Positions 8,325 through 16,336 of a stretch of 57,309 bases of DNA are shown here, in pieces. The translations under genes were made by a program, and so were the position numbers. Location: positions 5,026 through 62,334 of the forward strand of contig CAJTUY010000006.1 of assembly GCA_910579415.1 (NCBI GenBank), written 5' to 3'. The notes beneath the pieces were generated by a model that was not told where the DNA came from, searched no databases, and saw nothing but the letters and a program-made list of their open reading frames with translations. Origin of the DNA: an uncultured Clostridia bacterium (GTDB lineage Bacteria; Bacillota; Clostridia; UBA1381). The stretch's first letter is position 1. Every line of letters begins with the position of its first letter.

Positions 8325-10916
8325 TTACCTGAGATATTTTTTCAGTACCCTGTGAATTTCATCTGTATCAATCGGCTTCGCCACATGAGCATTCATACCG
8401 CAGTCAATACATTTCTTAACATCCTCCGAAAAGGCGTCTGCCGTCATCGCGATAATAGGTAAATCCGCATCGGTTCTGCTGAGTTTCCTTATTTCCTCTG
8501 TTGCTCCGTATCCTGTCATAACAGGCATTCTTATATCCATCAGTATCGCGTCATAATATCCTTCCGCTGAAGCTTTAAACTTATCAACGCATATCTGTCC
8601 GTTTTCAGCTCTTTCAAGTTCCAGCCCGAACTGTGAGGTTAAAAGCTCATAATCGATTTCCCAGTTAAGGTCATTATCCTCAGCTACAAGAACTCTTATG
8701 CCTTCGAGGTCATGTACTGCGGTTTCCTCCTTTGTTTCAGGCTGAAGCGGAGCATTTTCGGTAAATTGCTTCAAGCCGTAGAAAAGAGTTGATTTAAACA
8801 GCGGTTTTGAAATAAATCCGTTTACACCCGCCGCACGAGCTTCATCTTCAATTTCTGCCCAATCATAAGCAGAAATCAGAAGTATTGAAAAATCATTTCC
8901 TACATGATTGCGTATACGGCGCGCCGTTTCAAGTCCGTCAATTCCGGGAAGCTTCCAGTCAATCAGAATAATCTTATAATCGTCATTCATCTTATGACGC
9001 TTTTCAACCATTTCAACCGCTGATTCACCGTCAAGCGTCCAGTCTGCTTTCATTCCGATGTCCTTAAGCACTGCAACCGTAGTTTCGCACAGCTGCATAT
9101 CATCGTCAACAACAAGCATGTTCCAGTCCGGTAAAATCATTTCCTCAAATTCCTCTGTTGCTCTTTCCAAATCAAGAGTTACATGAAATTCGGTACCCTT
9201 CCCCTGTTCACTCTGAACTTCAATATTTCCGTCCATCGCGTCAATGATATACTTGGTAATCGCCATTCCAAGTCCCGTTCCTTCGGTCTTATGCACACGC
9301 TTAGTATCCTCACGTGCAAAAGATTCAAACACTTTTTCTTTAAACTCCGGAGTCATTCCTATTCCTGAATCTTTAACAAACAGCTGCACACGTACAAAAT
9401 CATCACCCTTAGGCGAATCCTCCTCATACAGCGTTACAGATATTTCTCCGCCGTCAGGTGTAAATTTAATAGCGTTTGACAGCAAATTCAAAAGTACCTG
9501 ATTTAGACGTACACTGTCACAATAAACGTTTTCACTTTCAATATCAGATATAAATACGTCAAACTTCTGATTTTTTATTTTAAGCTGCGGCTGAACAATA
9601 CTTACAATACTATCCATAATATCGCGCAGTGAAATCTGTTCCATTGACAATGTCATTTTACCGCTTTCTATTTTTGACATGTCAAGAATATCATTGATAA
9701 GTCCCAAAAGATGCTTACTGGAAAGAGCTATTTTCCTCAGACAGTTATGCACCTGCTGTTTATCGTCTATATTGGTAGTTGCAATAGCCGTCATGCCGAC
9801 AATGGCATTCATGGGAGTACGTATATCATGACTCATATTTGATAAAAATTCACTCTTTGCCTTATTCGCATTTATTGCTTCCTGACGTATTATATTCAAT
9901 TCCTGAATCTGCTTCTGCGTCATTCTGAAATATTTTGCAAATATAACAGACAGCACCAACAATATGACACCTATGCTCACAAGCAGGAATATGAGGATTG
10001 ACTCAGTTAAAAGATTTATCGTCCTGTCCAGTGTACCGTAAGGCATTACAGTTACAAGATACCATTCGGAATACGGAAGATGAGTACAATAGAGATGTCT
10101 GCGTTCACCGTCCATCTGCATAATTGCAGAATAGTCCTCATTTTCCTCCATTTTTTCACGGAACTCCGTCACATATTGTTCCGCATCCTTGCCGTTAAGC
10201 TCAGAAAATGTATCTCTTATTCTGTCAAAATAGTTATTATTATCCGAATCAATATTTCTTATAACGTAGCTTCCGTCCCTGCGTATAATGTGCGAATATG
10301 TAAGCGTACCGTCCTCATCAAGCGACAGCATTTCATTTATATAGTCGGCAGATATTGCTGCTACCAGCGCAATGGAAGTTCTGCCGTCTGACATCTGATA
10401 TTTCGCAGGCACTGCTATAAGCACTATTTTTTCACCATTTTCATTCTGTGCTACCGCTACCTTCTTTTCACCTTTCAACAGTGAATCAAGAAATGGCGGA
10501 GGGTCTATAATTTCAAATGGTGTGCCGTAAATAAATTCAAAAGTCCCCTCACTGCTGTAAAAGGCGAGTGAGTCAAAATCACGCTGTTTACCTCCGCCTA
10601 TAAGCATATCCACCGCAGATCGGTCTGTTGCAAAATACTCAGGAGACACATCATGTATTATAGTTTCCACCTGAGCAAGACGAAGAGTAATTGTAGTATC
10701 AAAATGAAAGGATATTCTCTCACTCATGCCGTGCATATAGATATCGCCTACATCATTTATCGCTTCCCTGCTCTTTTTGTTCATGCTGTATGCAAAGAAC
10801 GACAACACTCCCACACTTACCGCAATCATCAATATAAGACTTACAATCAAAAAATGTGTAGTCTTTCTTTTCATATTCTTCTGGTAATTATCATCCAGTT
10901 TTATAACATCTTCCAC
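8325..10916 (-). CDS. Hybrid sensor histidine kinase with two receiver domains
   Basis: 863 residues from a GTG at 10916, preceded by GAGGTGA five bases away; the longer frame starts inside that binding site. Domains in order: a transmembrane segment (about 20-40), a Cache-type extracellular sensor (about 45-300), a second transmembrane segment around 310-335, HisKA with phospho-accepting His in SNMSHDIRTPMN, HATPase with GTGLGMAI, a first receiver (LVVDDD ... LIDWKLPGIDG) and a second receiver (LVAEDN ... LMDIRMPVMTG). It has no Hpt domain of its own; the Hpt is the separate gene immediately upstream. It should sense an external ligand through Cache and pass phosphate through the Hpt protein to the HD-GYP regulator. 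Confidence 0.9.
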   Translation of the reverse strand: MEDVIKLDDNYQKNMKRKTTHFLIVSLILMIAVSVGVLSFFAYSMNKKSREAINDVGDIYMHGMSERISFHFDTTITLRLAQVETIIHDVSPEYFATDRSAVDMLIGGGKQRDFDSLAFYSSEGTFEFIYGTPFEIIDPPPFLDSLLKGEKKVAVAQNENGEKIVLIAVPAKYQMSDGRTSIALVAAISADYINEMLSLDEDGTLTYSHIIRRDGSYVIRNIDSDNNNYFDRIRDTFSELNGKDAEQYVTEFREKMEENEDYSAIMQMDGERRHLYCTHLPYSEWYLVTVMPYGTLDRTINLLTESILIFLLVSIGVILLVLSVIFAKYFRMTQKQIQELNIIRQEAINANKAKSEFLSNMSHDIRTPMNAIVGMTAIATTNIDDKQQVHNCLRKIALSSKHLLGLINDILDMSKIESGKMTLSMEQISLRDIMDSIVSIVQPQLKIKNQKFDVFISDIESENVYCDSVRLNQVLLNLLSNAIKFTPDGGEISVTLYEEDSPKGDDFVRVQLFVKDSGIGMTPEFKEKVFESFAREDTKRVHKTEGTGLGMAITKYIIDAMDGNIEVQSEQGKGTEFHVTLDLERATEEFEEMILPDWNMLVVDDDMQLCETTVAVLKDIGMKADWTLDGESAVEMVEKRHKMNDDYKIILIDWKLPGIDGLETARRIRNHVGNDFSILLISAYDWAEIEDEARAAGVNGFISKPLFKSTLFYGLKQFTENAPLQPETKEETAVHDLEGIRVLVAEDNDLNWEIDYELLTSQFGLELERAENGQICVDKFKASAEGYYDAILMDIRMPVMTGYGATEEIRKLSRTDADLPIIAMTADAFSEDVKKCIDCGMNAHVAKPIDTDEIHRVLKKYLR

Positions 10917-10937
10917 AAATATCACCTCACATATTTC

Positions 10938-11297
10938 TTACACGTCAATTGTATTTACAGCCGAAACCGCCGCTCTGTAATCCTCTTTAACCTTGTCCAG
11001 AAGTTCAGAAGAAAAATTACCTTTTCCATCTCTTAATTCTTCTGTTAACGGTGATACAGAAGCTAAAAGCGACTCTATTCCAAGATTCTGACAAATACCT
11101 TTTATTGTGTGAGCGGCACGGAATGCCTCCTCATAATTACCCTCGTCGAGTGATTTTATAAGAAGGTCATAGCTGCCATCCTGCGGAAATTTCAGCAGAA
11201 ATTTTTTAACCAATCCCTCAGTCATAAGACGCGACAGCACAGCGTTATAATCGCCGCCGAATACATCATAACATTCCTTTATAGTCATTTCTTTCAT
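10938..11297 (-). CDS. Histidine phosphotransfer (Hpt) protein
   Basis: 119 residues, the usual size of a stand-alone Hpt four-helix bundle. The phospho-accepting histidine is His63 in AAHTIKGICQNLG. It overlaps the stop of the HD-GYP regulator gene by four bases (ATGA) and is followed 21 bases later by the hybrid kinase. It would carry phosphate between the kinase's receiver and the receiver of the HD-GYP protein. Confidence 0.88.
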   Translation of the reverse strand: MKEMTIKECYDVFGGDYNAVLSRLMTEGLVKKFLLKFPQDGSYDLLIKSLDEGNYEEAFRAAHTIKGICQNLGIESLLASVSPLTEELRDGKGNFSSELLDKVKEDYRAAVSAVNTIDV

Positions 11298-12826
11298 CTT
11301 CCTTCCTGCAAATCAAGAATAATTCCTATTGCGCCTATATACTTCGGCGTCCTGTCTATTGACCAGAGCGACCTGCATACAAGCCTTTTATTTTGAATTT
11401 CACCATTTAACACAAGCTTACAGTTATATTCGGCATTCGGACTTTCAGGAGTTGTATCATGAATGGTTTTAGACACATTATTAAGCTCCATCGCATCTAT
11501 CATACCAAGTATTTTGTCATGCTGAAGGGGATTTACAATAAAGCTGTCCAATCCCAGAGCCTCTGCTCCTGCCTTTGACAAAGTGAGCGTTGAAGGCGAA
11601 GCAAGATATTCAAAGCTTATTTCGTTTAATACCTCTGCAAAGAAATCATTTTTAATTCGCTCAATATTCAGCATGTTAAGCGTTCTTTTTGAAGTTGACA
11701 GTTCATCATGATTAAGCAAAGCGTCTGCAAGACTTTTTATTTCCTGTTCATCAGGATTTACAGCCGTTTTTTTCATCAGCTCGCTTTTTATCACCGAAGC
11801 AGAGTCCTGAAGGCATTTTAAAAGTATAGGATTAAATGTTCCGCATTCACCGTTTAAAATCATCTGCATAGCCTTATCATGCGAAAATGCTTTTTTATAA
11901 ACACGTTCGCTTGTAAGAGCGTCATACACATCTGCAATAGATACTATCTGCGCCGAAATAGGTATTTCATCGCCCTTTAAACCATCGGGATAGCCTCGTC
12001 CGTCGTAACGCTCATGATGCCAACGGCAAATTTCATACGCGATTTTAACAAGAGGCTCGTCCTTATAAAATGGCATTTCATCAAGCATTTCCGCGCCTAC
12101 GGCAGAATGTGTTTTCATGATTGCAAATTCCTCGTCCGTAAGACGTCCTGGCTTATTTAAAACCTCATCTGGAATAGATATTTTTCCTATATCATGCAGC
12201 GCCGACGCCATACTTATCATAGAAAGGTCTGCGGAGGACAGCTTATACTTGTCTGTTATCTGAACAAGTCTTCTGAGAAGTATATCAGTGATTGACTGTA
12301 CATGAAGAATATGTAAACCGCTTTCACCGTTTCTGAATTCCACAATATGACTTAAAATTGTAATCATCATATTGCTCGTTTTTTCGTTTTCATAGAGCTG
12401 GTCTGAAACCATTTCCGAAAGCTTCTTCTGTTTTGCATATAAAAGAAGCGTATTTACAACACGTCTGCGTACAATAAGAGCATCAAACGGACGCGCAATG
12501 AAATCCGTCACCCCAAGCTCATAGGCGCGGTCAACAGTTTCAGTGGAATTTTCCGCTGAAATCATAATTACGGGAACATCTTCTATCCAACGCTTGCTCC
12601 GCATTATTTCAAGCACCTCATAACCGTTCATTTCAGGCATTACAATATCAAGAAGTACCAATGATATTTCATCACTGCATTTCTGAAGTACCTCTACCGC
12701 ATGTGTACCGTTTTCAGCTTCAATAATGTCATACTCATCATTCAGTATTTCCGATAAAATTGCACGGTTCATTTCAGAATCATCAACAATAAGAATTTTT
12801 TCCCGCAAATCACTTTCTTTGCTCAT
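11294..12826 (-). CDS. Response regulator with HD-GYP phosphodiesterase domain and PAS-like C-terminus
   Basis: 510 residues. The N-terminal receiver has the phospho-acceptor Asp60 (LLDIVMPEMNG). The HD-GYP domain shows HDIGK at 211-215 and HHERYDGRGYP at 270-280, matching active cyclic-di-GMP phosphodiesterases of this family. Residues ~370-510 look like a degenerate PAS domain, an extra not usual in the RpfG-type proteins I know. First gene of a three-gene operon with a strong promoter; AAAGGA lies 8 bases before the ATG. Expected output: hydrolysis of c-di-GMP or a related cyclic dinucleotide when phosphorylated. Confidence 0.9.
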   Translation of the reverse strand: MSKESDLREKILIVDDSEMNRAILSEILNDEYDIIEAENGTHAVEVLQKCSDEISLVLLDIVMPEMNGYEVLEIMRSKRWIEDVPVIMISAENSTETVDRAYELGVTDFIARPFDALIVRRRVVNTLLLYAKQKKLSEMVSDQLYENEKTSNMMITILSHIVEFRNGESGLHILHVQSITDILLRRLVQITDKYKLSSADLSMISMASALHDIGKISIPDEVLNKPGRLTDEEFAIMKTHSAVGAEMLDEMPFYKDEPLVKIAYEICRWHHERYDGRGYPDGLKGDEIPISAQIVSIADVYDALTSERVYKKAFSHDKAMQMILNGECGTFNPILLKCLQDSASVIKSELMKKTAVNPDEQEIKSLADALLNHDELSTSKRTLNMLNIERIKNDFFAEVLNEISFEYLASPSTLTLSKAGAEALGLDSFIVNPLQHDKILGMIDAMELNNVSKTIHDTTPESPNAEYNCKLVLNGEIQNKRLVCRSLWSIDRTPKYIGAIGIILDLQEGR

Positions 12827-12902
12827 AATCTATTCCTTTCATTATGCTGTAATTGAGAAAACATAAATCGTATGTAAAAAACGGACATACAACCATAATT
12901 TT

Positions 12903-12931
12903 ATTATATATTATTCCTTCTGTTATGTCAA
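12903..12931 (-). promoter_or_regulatory. Consensus sigma-A promoter for the HD-GYP/Hpt/kinase operon
   Basis: The minus strand reads TTGACA, 17 bases, TATAAT, a perfect match. The predicted transcript start is near 12896, giving a leader of about 70 bases. Confidence 0.8.
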
Positions 12932-12940
12932 TAAATAAAG

Positions 12941-12970
12941 AAAAAAACCGCTCATTTTTAATGAGCGGTA
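12941..12970 (-). terminator. Rho-independent terminator of the SCP2 gene
   Basis: The stem CCGCTCAT / ATGAGCGG with a short T/A loop is followed on the minus strand by seven T. It directly precedes the next promoter. Confidence 0.88.
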
Positions 12971-12980
12971 TAAAAAGCTG

Positions 12981-13496
12981 TTAGTTCTTTTTTGTTGTTT
13001 TTGAAGCTGTTGTTTTCGGTGCAGGTGTTTCTGCTTTAGGCGCAGTCACTGCCGAACTTTTAGGAGCTTCTTTTTTAGAAGATGCCGGCTTCTTATCTGC
13101 TGTTTTTTTAGCAGCCGGCTTTTTTGCAGCAGTTTTCTTTACTGCCTTTTTAGCGGCAGGCTTTTTTGCAGGCGCTTTCTTTATTGTCTTTTTCCAATCT
13201 GCAATTTTTTCTGCATCACCCTGAACATACGCCTCACCGTTTGCAACCGCCTTATCCAAGCTTACTCTTCCTGCAAGCAAAGCTAAAAGCGATGATTTAG
13301 AAATGTTAAGAACTGCATTGTTGTCATAATAATCATACGGCTCAACACTAAGCTTACCGTCTTTAACCTCTGCATAGAATGTACCGCCGCAATCCTCGTC
13401 AGTAAGTGTTACCTGTACAGCGAAATCAGCAATACCCTTTGCATCAGCCTTGTCAAATTTTTCCTTGATTTTTAAAAATGCCTGTTCAAATGTCAT
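12981..13496 (-). CDS. SCP2 sterol-binding-fold protein with Lys/Ala-rich tail
   Basis: 171 residues. Residues 1-100 match the SCP2 fold, a small lipid-binding cavity domain (FKIKEKFDKAD start, then the GGTFYAEVKDGKL sheet and the ALLAGRVSLDKAVANGEAYVQGD segment). Residues ~103-171 are low-complexity, made of repeats like KKPAAKK and KKTAAKK, similar to eukaryotic H1 or bacterial histone-like tails. No sterol pathway is implied; bacterial SCP2 proteins bind other lipids or acyl compounds. The start has AAGGGG about 10 bases upstream. It is monocistronic, with its own promoter and terminator. The tail might bind nucleic acid or acidic surface polymers; that is a guess. Confidence 0.8.
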   Translation of the reverse strand: MTFEQAFLKIKEKFDKADAKGIADFAVQVTLTDEDCGGTFYAEVKDGKLSVEPYDYYDNNAVLNISKSSLLALLAGRVSLDKAVANGEAYVQGDAEKIADWKKTIKKAPAKKPAAKKAVKKTAAKKPAAKKTADKKPASSKKEAPKSSAVTAPKAETPAPKTTASKTTKKN

Positions 13497-13568
13497 CTTG
13501 CGAGTACCCCTTTCGTTTTGACAGAATAAAATCTGTCCTCCCAGTTATTATTTCTATTACCTATCTTT

Positions 13569-13597
13569 AGTATACATCATTTATTATGTTCTGTCAA
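13569..13597 (-). promoter_or_regulatory. Consensus promoter for the SCP2 gene
   Basis: The minus strand reads TTGACA, 17 bases, TATACT. The leader of about 65 bases contains a hairpin GACAGA/TCTGTC just before the ribosome binding site. Confidence 0.75.
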
Positions 13598-13677
13598 ACA
13601 TTATTTGGATTTTTTTACTATTATCAGTTTTTAAACATTGTAAATGCCGCCAAACAGCAAAACGTCAGCATTGTTGA

Positions 13678-13706
13678 TTGACAATATCTGCGTTATATGG
13701 TAGAAT
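13678..13706 (+). promoter_or_regulatory. Promoter of tRNA-Arg
   Basis: TTGACA, 17 bases, TAGAAT on the + strand. The tRNA begins 10 bases after the -10 box. Confidence 0.8.
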
Positions 13707-13715
13707 AACATATAT

Positions 13716-13792
13716 GCACCTGTAACTCAGTTGGATAGAGTGCAAGATTCCGATTCTTGAAGCCGCAGGTTCGACTCCTGTCAGGTGCGCCA
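13716..13792 (+). tRNA. tRNA-Arg (anticodon CCG)
   Basis: 77 bases including encoded CCA. Acceptor GCACCTG pairs with CAGGTGC; D arm ACTC/GAGT; anticodon stem CAAGA/TCTTG encloses loop TTCCGAT with anticodon CCG, reading CGG codons; T arm GCAGG-TTCGACT-CCTGT. A single-gene unit with its own promoter and terminator. Confidence 0.95.
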
Positions 13793-13794
13793 TA

Positions 13795-13823
13795 ACGGAG
13801 TAAGCTTTGCTTGCTCCGTTTTA
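13795..13823 (+). terminator. Terminator of tRNA-Arg
   Basis: The stem CGGAGTAAGC / GCTTGCTCCG, with a 3-base loop, is followed by TTTTA. It begins 3 bases after the CCA end. Confidence 0.85.
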
Positions 13824-13824
13824 T

Positions 13825-14655
13825 TTATAATGATTTTATATATTCATCGACACCATCAGCAATCGCTTTACCTATTTTATCATTTAATGTTTCAAGTATT
13901 TTTATATCCTCCGCGTCATCATAAAACCCGATTTCAAGATACGCTATCGGTACGGGAAGCTTATTAAACAAAATAAGATGCGGTGACTTTACGGGCTGAT
14001 TTAACTGAAATCCCGACACTTCTGCGATACTTTTATTTATAATATCTCCGGCGCGATTTGATTGTACAGCATAGTCATCCGATATTTTAGCCTGCGCATA
14101 TTCTCCCGAAAGTTCAATATATGACGTGCCTTTTCCGCCCCCTGCATTTGAATGTATACATACATACAGTTCAGCATCAGGGTCTTTTGTAATATCATTT
14201 TCAGGGAAGCAATATGAAGCGCGTTTATTCATTGACGGATTTTCACCATTTGTCACTCTTGTCATACGCACTTCATAACCCATTTGTTCAAGATACGCTT
14301 TCGCCGTAAGCGCATTTTTCAGATTGATTTCAGGTTCTGTATTTCTGTCGCCGTATCCCATCGGATACCAGCACGAGCTGCCTTCGGGGGCAAGTCGGGT
14401 ACACCCTTCGCCATGACAATCCTCTCCGAAAGTTCCGTTTTTATAATGGCGCCACTCACCCCATTGTTTTTTTTCGCTGTTATATTCATATCCCTGCTCC
14501 GACTTCTCTGTATCAGTCATTTCATATGAAGATATTCCATGTCCTGCATCAAGCACAATTACAGTCTTTTCAGGTTCGGGAGTTTCTGACAGCATTTCAT
14601 CGCCGCATCCCGCAAGAAGCAGACACACAGCAAATAAAAATATTTTTTTGTTCAT
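13825..14655 (-). CDS. N-acetylmuramoyl-L-alanine amidase (Amidase_3), lipoprotein
   Basis: 276 residues from the ATG at 14655, chosen because GAGGTGA lies five bases before it. The N-terminus is a lipoprotein signal with lipobox LLAGC (Cys at about 17). The Amidase_3 zinc-enzyme motifs are visible: VLDAGHG (first zinc His), an acidic residue in the FGEDCHGEGC region, the VCIHSNAGG segment with the second zinc His, and YLEIGFYDD with the catalytic Glu. It cleaves the MurNAc-L-Ala bond in peptidoglycan outside the membrane. It is the last gene of the Na/Pi-PhoBR-like operon; the kinase stop lies inside its ribosome binding site, suggesting coupling. Confidence 0.88.
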   Translation of the reverse strand: MNKKIFLFAVCLLLAGCGDEMLSETPEPEKTVIVLDAGHGISSYEMTDTEKSEQGYEYNSEKKQWGEWRHYKNGTFGEDCHGEGCTRLAPEGSSCWYPMGYGDRNTEPEINLKNALTAKAYLEQMGYEVRMTRVTNGENPSMNKRASYCFPENDITKDPDAELYVCIHSNAGGGKGTSYIELSGEYAQAKISDDYAVQSNRAGDIINKSIAEVSGFQLNQPVKSPHLILFNKLPVPIAYLEIGFYDDAEDIKILETLNDKIGKAIADGVDEYIKSL

Positions 14656-14660
14656 AAAAA

Positions 14661-15641
14661 TCACCTCAGCGGCGGAAATGTCACATACATAGTGGTACCT
14701 CTGCCAACCGTACTCTTTACACGTATCTGCGCATTATGACACGCACATATATGCTTTACAATCGACAGTCCCAAGCCTGTACCGCCGACCTTCTTTGAAT
14801 GGCTCTTATCCACACGGTAAAAACGCTCAAATATACGTTCGGTATCCTCCTTCGGTATACCTATTCCCGTATCCTTAACCGAAAATTCAACACCGTCTGC
14901 GGTTTCTCCCACAAACACGCGTATACGTCCGTTTTCCCTGTTATATTTTATTGCGTTATCTATAAGATTATATACCAACTCGCTTATCAGTGTTGAATTA
15001 CCCATTATAACTGCCGGCGTTTTACTGTAAAATATCTGTATGTTTCTCTCTTTCGCCGCCTTTTCCAAAAGACATATTGCATCACCCGTTATCTCCGACA
15101 GGTCTATCTCCTCCGCCTTTTCTATCTGAGTGCCTTCATCAAGATTTGAAAGATTGATTATATCGTCAATCAGCGTAAGCAGTCTTTGCGACTCTTTTTC
15201 AATCTTTACACAAAAATCGCTTATATCCTCACTTTTTGCCATACCGTTATTTATCATCTGCGCATAACCCGATATTGTTGTAAGCGGTGTTTTCAGTTCA
15301 TGCGATACATTTGCCGTAAATTCCCGGCGCATCTTTTCCGACTTCGCCTTCTCCTCATGCTCATCTGATATATGCTTGAAAAACGGTTTCATTTCATCAT
15401 ATATTTCAGCGGAAGCAAGATTATTTATATCCGCGTCATTCACCGGCTTCATCAAACGCGTCGTAAGAGCCGAAGAAACCGTCTCTGCCAGAAAAAATAC
15501 TGCAATCGAAATAACTGCCGCCGTTATCAGCGACGCAATTCTGCAAACAGCATTCCCGCATACGGCAAATATCACTGCGGCACTGACAGCAACTGCGGAT
15601 ATAGCAAATATCCGCAGCGTCAGACTTATTTCCTTTTTCAT
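14661..15641 (-). CDS. PhoR-like sensor histidine kinase
   Basis: 326 residues. Two adjacent hydrophobic segments at about 8-30 and 33-60 form a short hairpin with almost no extracellular domain. HisKA carries His114 in ANVSHELKTPL; the HATPase domain has the N box (ELVYNLIDNAIKYN), DTGIGIP and GGTGLGLSI. The small sensor part suggests it senses through membrane partners, as PhoR does with the Pst/PhoU system. It overlaps the response regulator gene by four bases. Cognate partner: the OmpR-type regulator just upstream. Confidence 0.9.
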   Translation of the reverse strand: MKKEISLTLRIFAISAVAVSAAVIFAVCGNAVCRIASLITAAVISIAVFFLAETVSSALTTRLMKPVNDADINNLASAEIYDEMKPFFKHISDEHEEKAKSEKMRREFTANVSHELKTPLTTISGYAQMINNGMAKSEDISDFCVKIEKESQRLLTLIDDIINLSNLDEGTQIEKAEEIDLSEITGDAICLLEKAAKERNIQIFYSKTPAVIMGNSTLISELVYNLIDNAIKYNRENGRIRVFVGETADGVEFSVKDTGIGIPKEDTERIFERFYRVDKSHSKKVGGTGLGLSIVKHICACHNAQIRVKSTVGRGTTMYVTFPPLR

Positions 15642-16303
15642 ATTCTATATCCCACATTTCTTATAGTTTCAATGCACTTTCCCTTTTCTCCCAACTTATG
15701 TCTGAGGTTCCCCATATGAACATCAAGTGTTCTGCTCTCACCCTCAAAGTGATAACCCCAAATTTTATCAAGAAGTCTTTCACGTGTAACGACAGTACCC
15801 CTGTGCATCAAGAGATATCTTAAAAGTTCAAATTCCTTATATGTAACCGTAATTTCCCTTCCGCTTACACATACGCTTCTTTTACTGTTATTAAGTACAA
15901 TATCCTTATAATCAATGACATCATCATTTTCCTGAGGACTTCTCCTAAGCACAGCTTTTATTCTTGATATAAGTTCTACCACTCCAAATGGTTTTGTAAC
16001 ATAATCGTCAGCGCCGCTGTCAAGTCCCTTTACCTTGTCGCTTTCCGTACCTTTTGCCGTTATCATTATAACCGGAAGCTTTTCCGTATGTTCGTCATGT
16101 CGTATTTCCTTCAGAACCTCAATACCATCCTTATCAGGAAGCATAATATCAAGCAGTACCATTGACGGTACTGCTGTTTTTAAACGTCTGAAAAATGCCG
16201 ATGCATTTTCAAATCCCTCAGCCTGAAAGCCTGCGGATTTAAGCGCATAAAGAATAAGTTCTCTTATTCCTTCATCATCTTCGACACAGTATATCATGCT
16301 CAT
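15638..16303 (-). CDS. OmpR/PhoB-family response regulator
   Basis: 221 residues. The receiver has acidic pocket EDD (8-10) and phospho-acceptor Asp52 (LLDIMLPDKDG), with the conserved KPF at the end. The C-terminal winged helix has the typical EFELLRYLLMHRGTVVTRERLLDKIWGY-type pattern (abridged). It lies between a Na/Pi cotransporter-PhoU gene and a PhoR-like kinase, so control of phosphate uptake and wall turnover is the natural reading. This is inferred from context; the binding site is not proven. Confidence 0.9.
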   Translation of the reverse strand: MSMIYCVEDDEGIRELILYALKSAGFQAEGFENASAFFRRLKTAVPSMVLLDIMLPDKDGIEVLKEIRHDEHTEKLPVIMITAKGTESDKVKGLDSGADDYVTKPFGVVELISRIKAVLRRSPQENDDVIDYKDIVLNNSKRSVCVSGREITVTYKEFELLRYLLMHRGTVVTRERLLDKIWGYHFEGESRTLDVHMGNLRHKLGEKGKCIETIRNVGYRI

Positions 16304-16336
16304 ATTGACACTTCCTTTTGCGCGTAAATACTCCTT

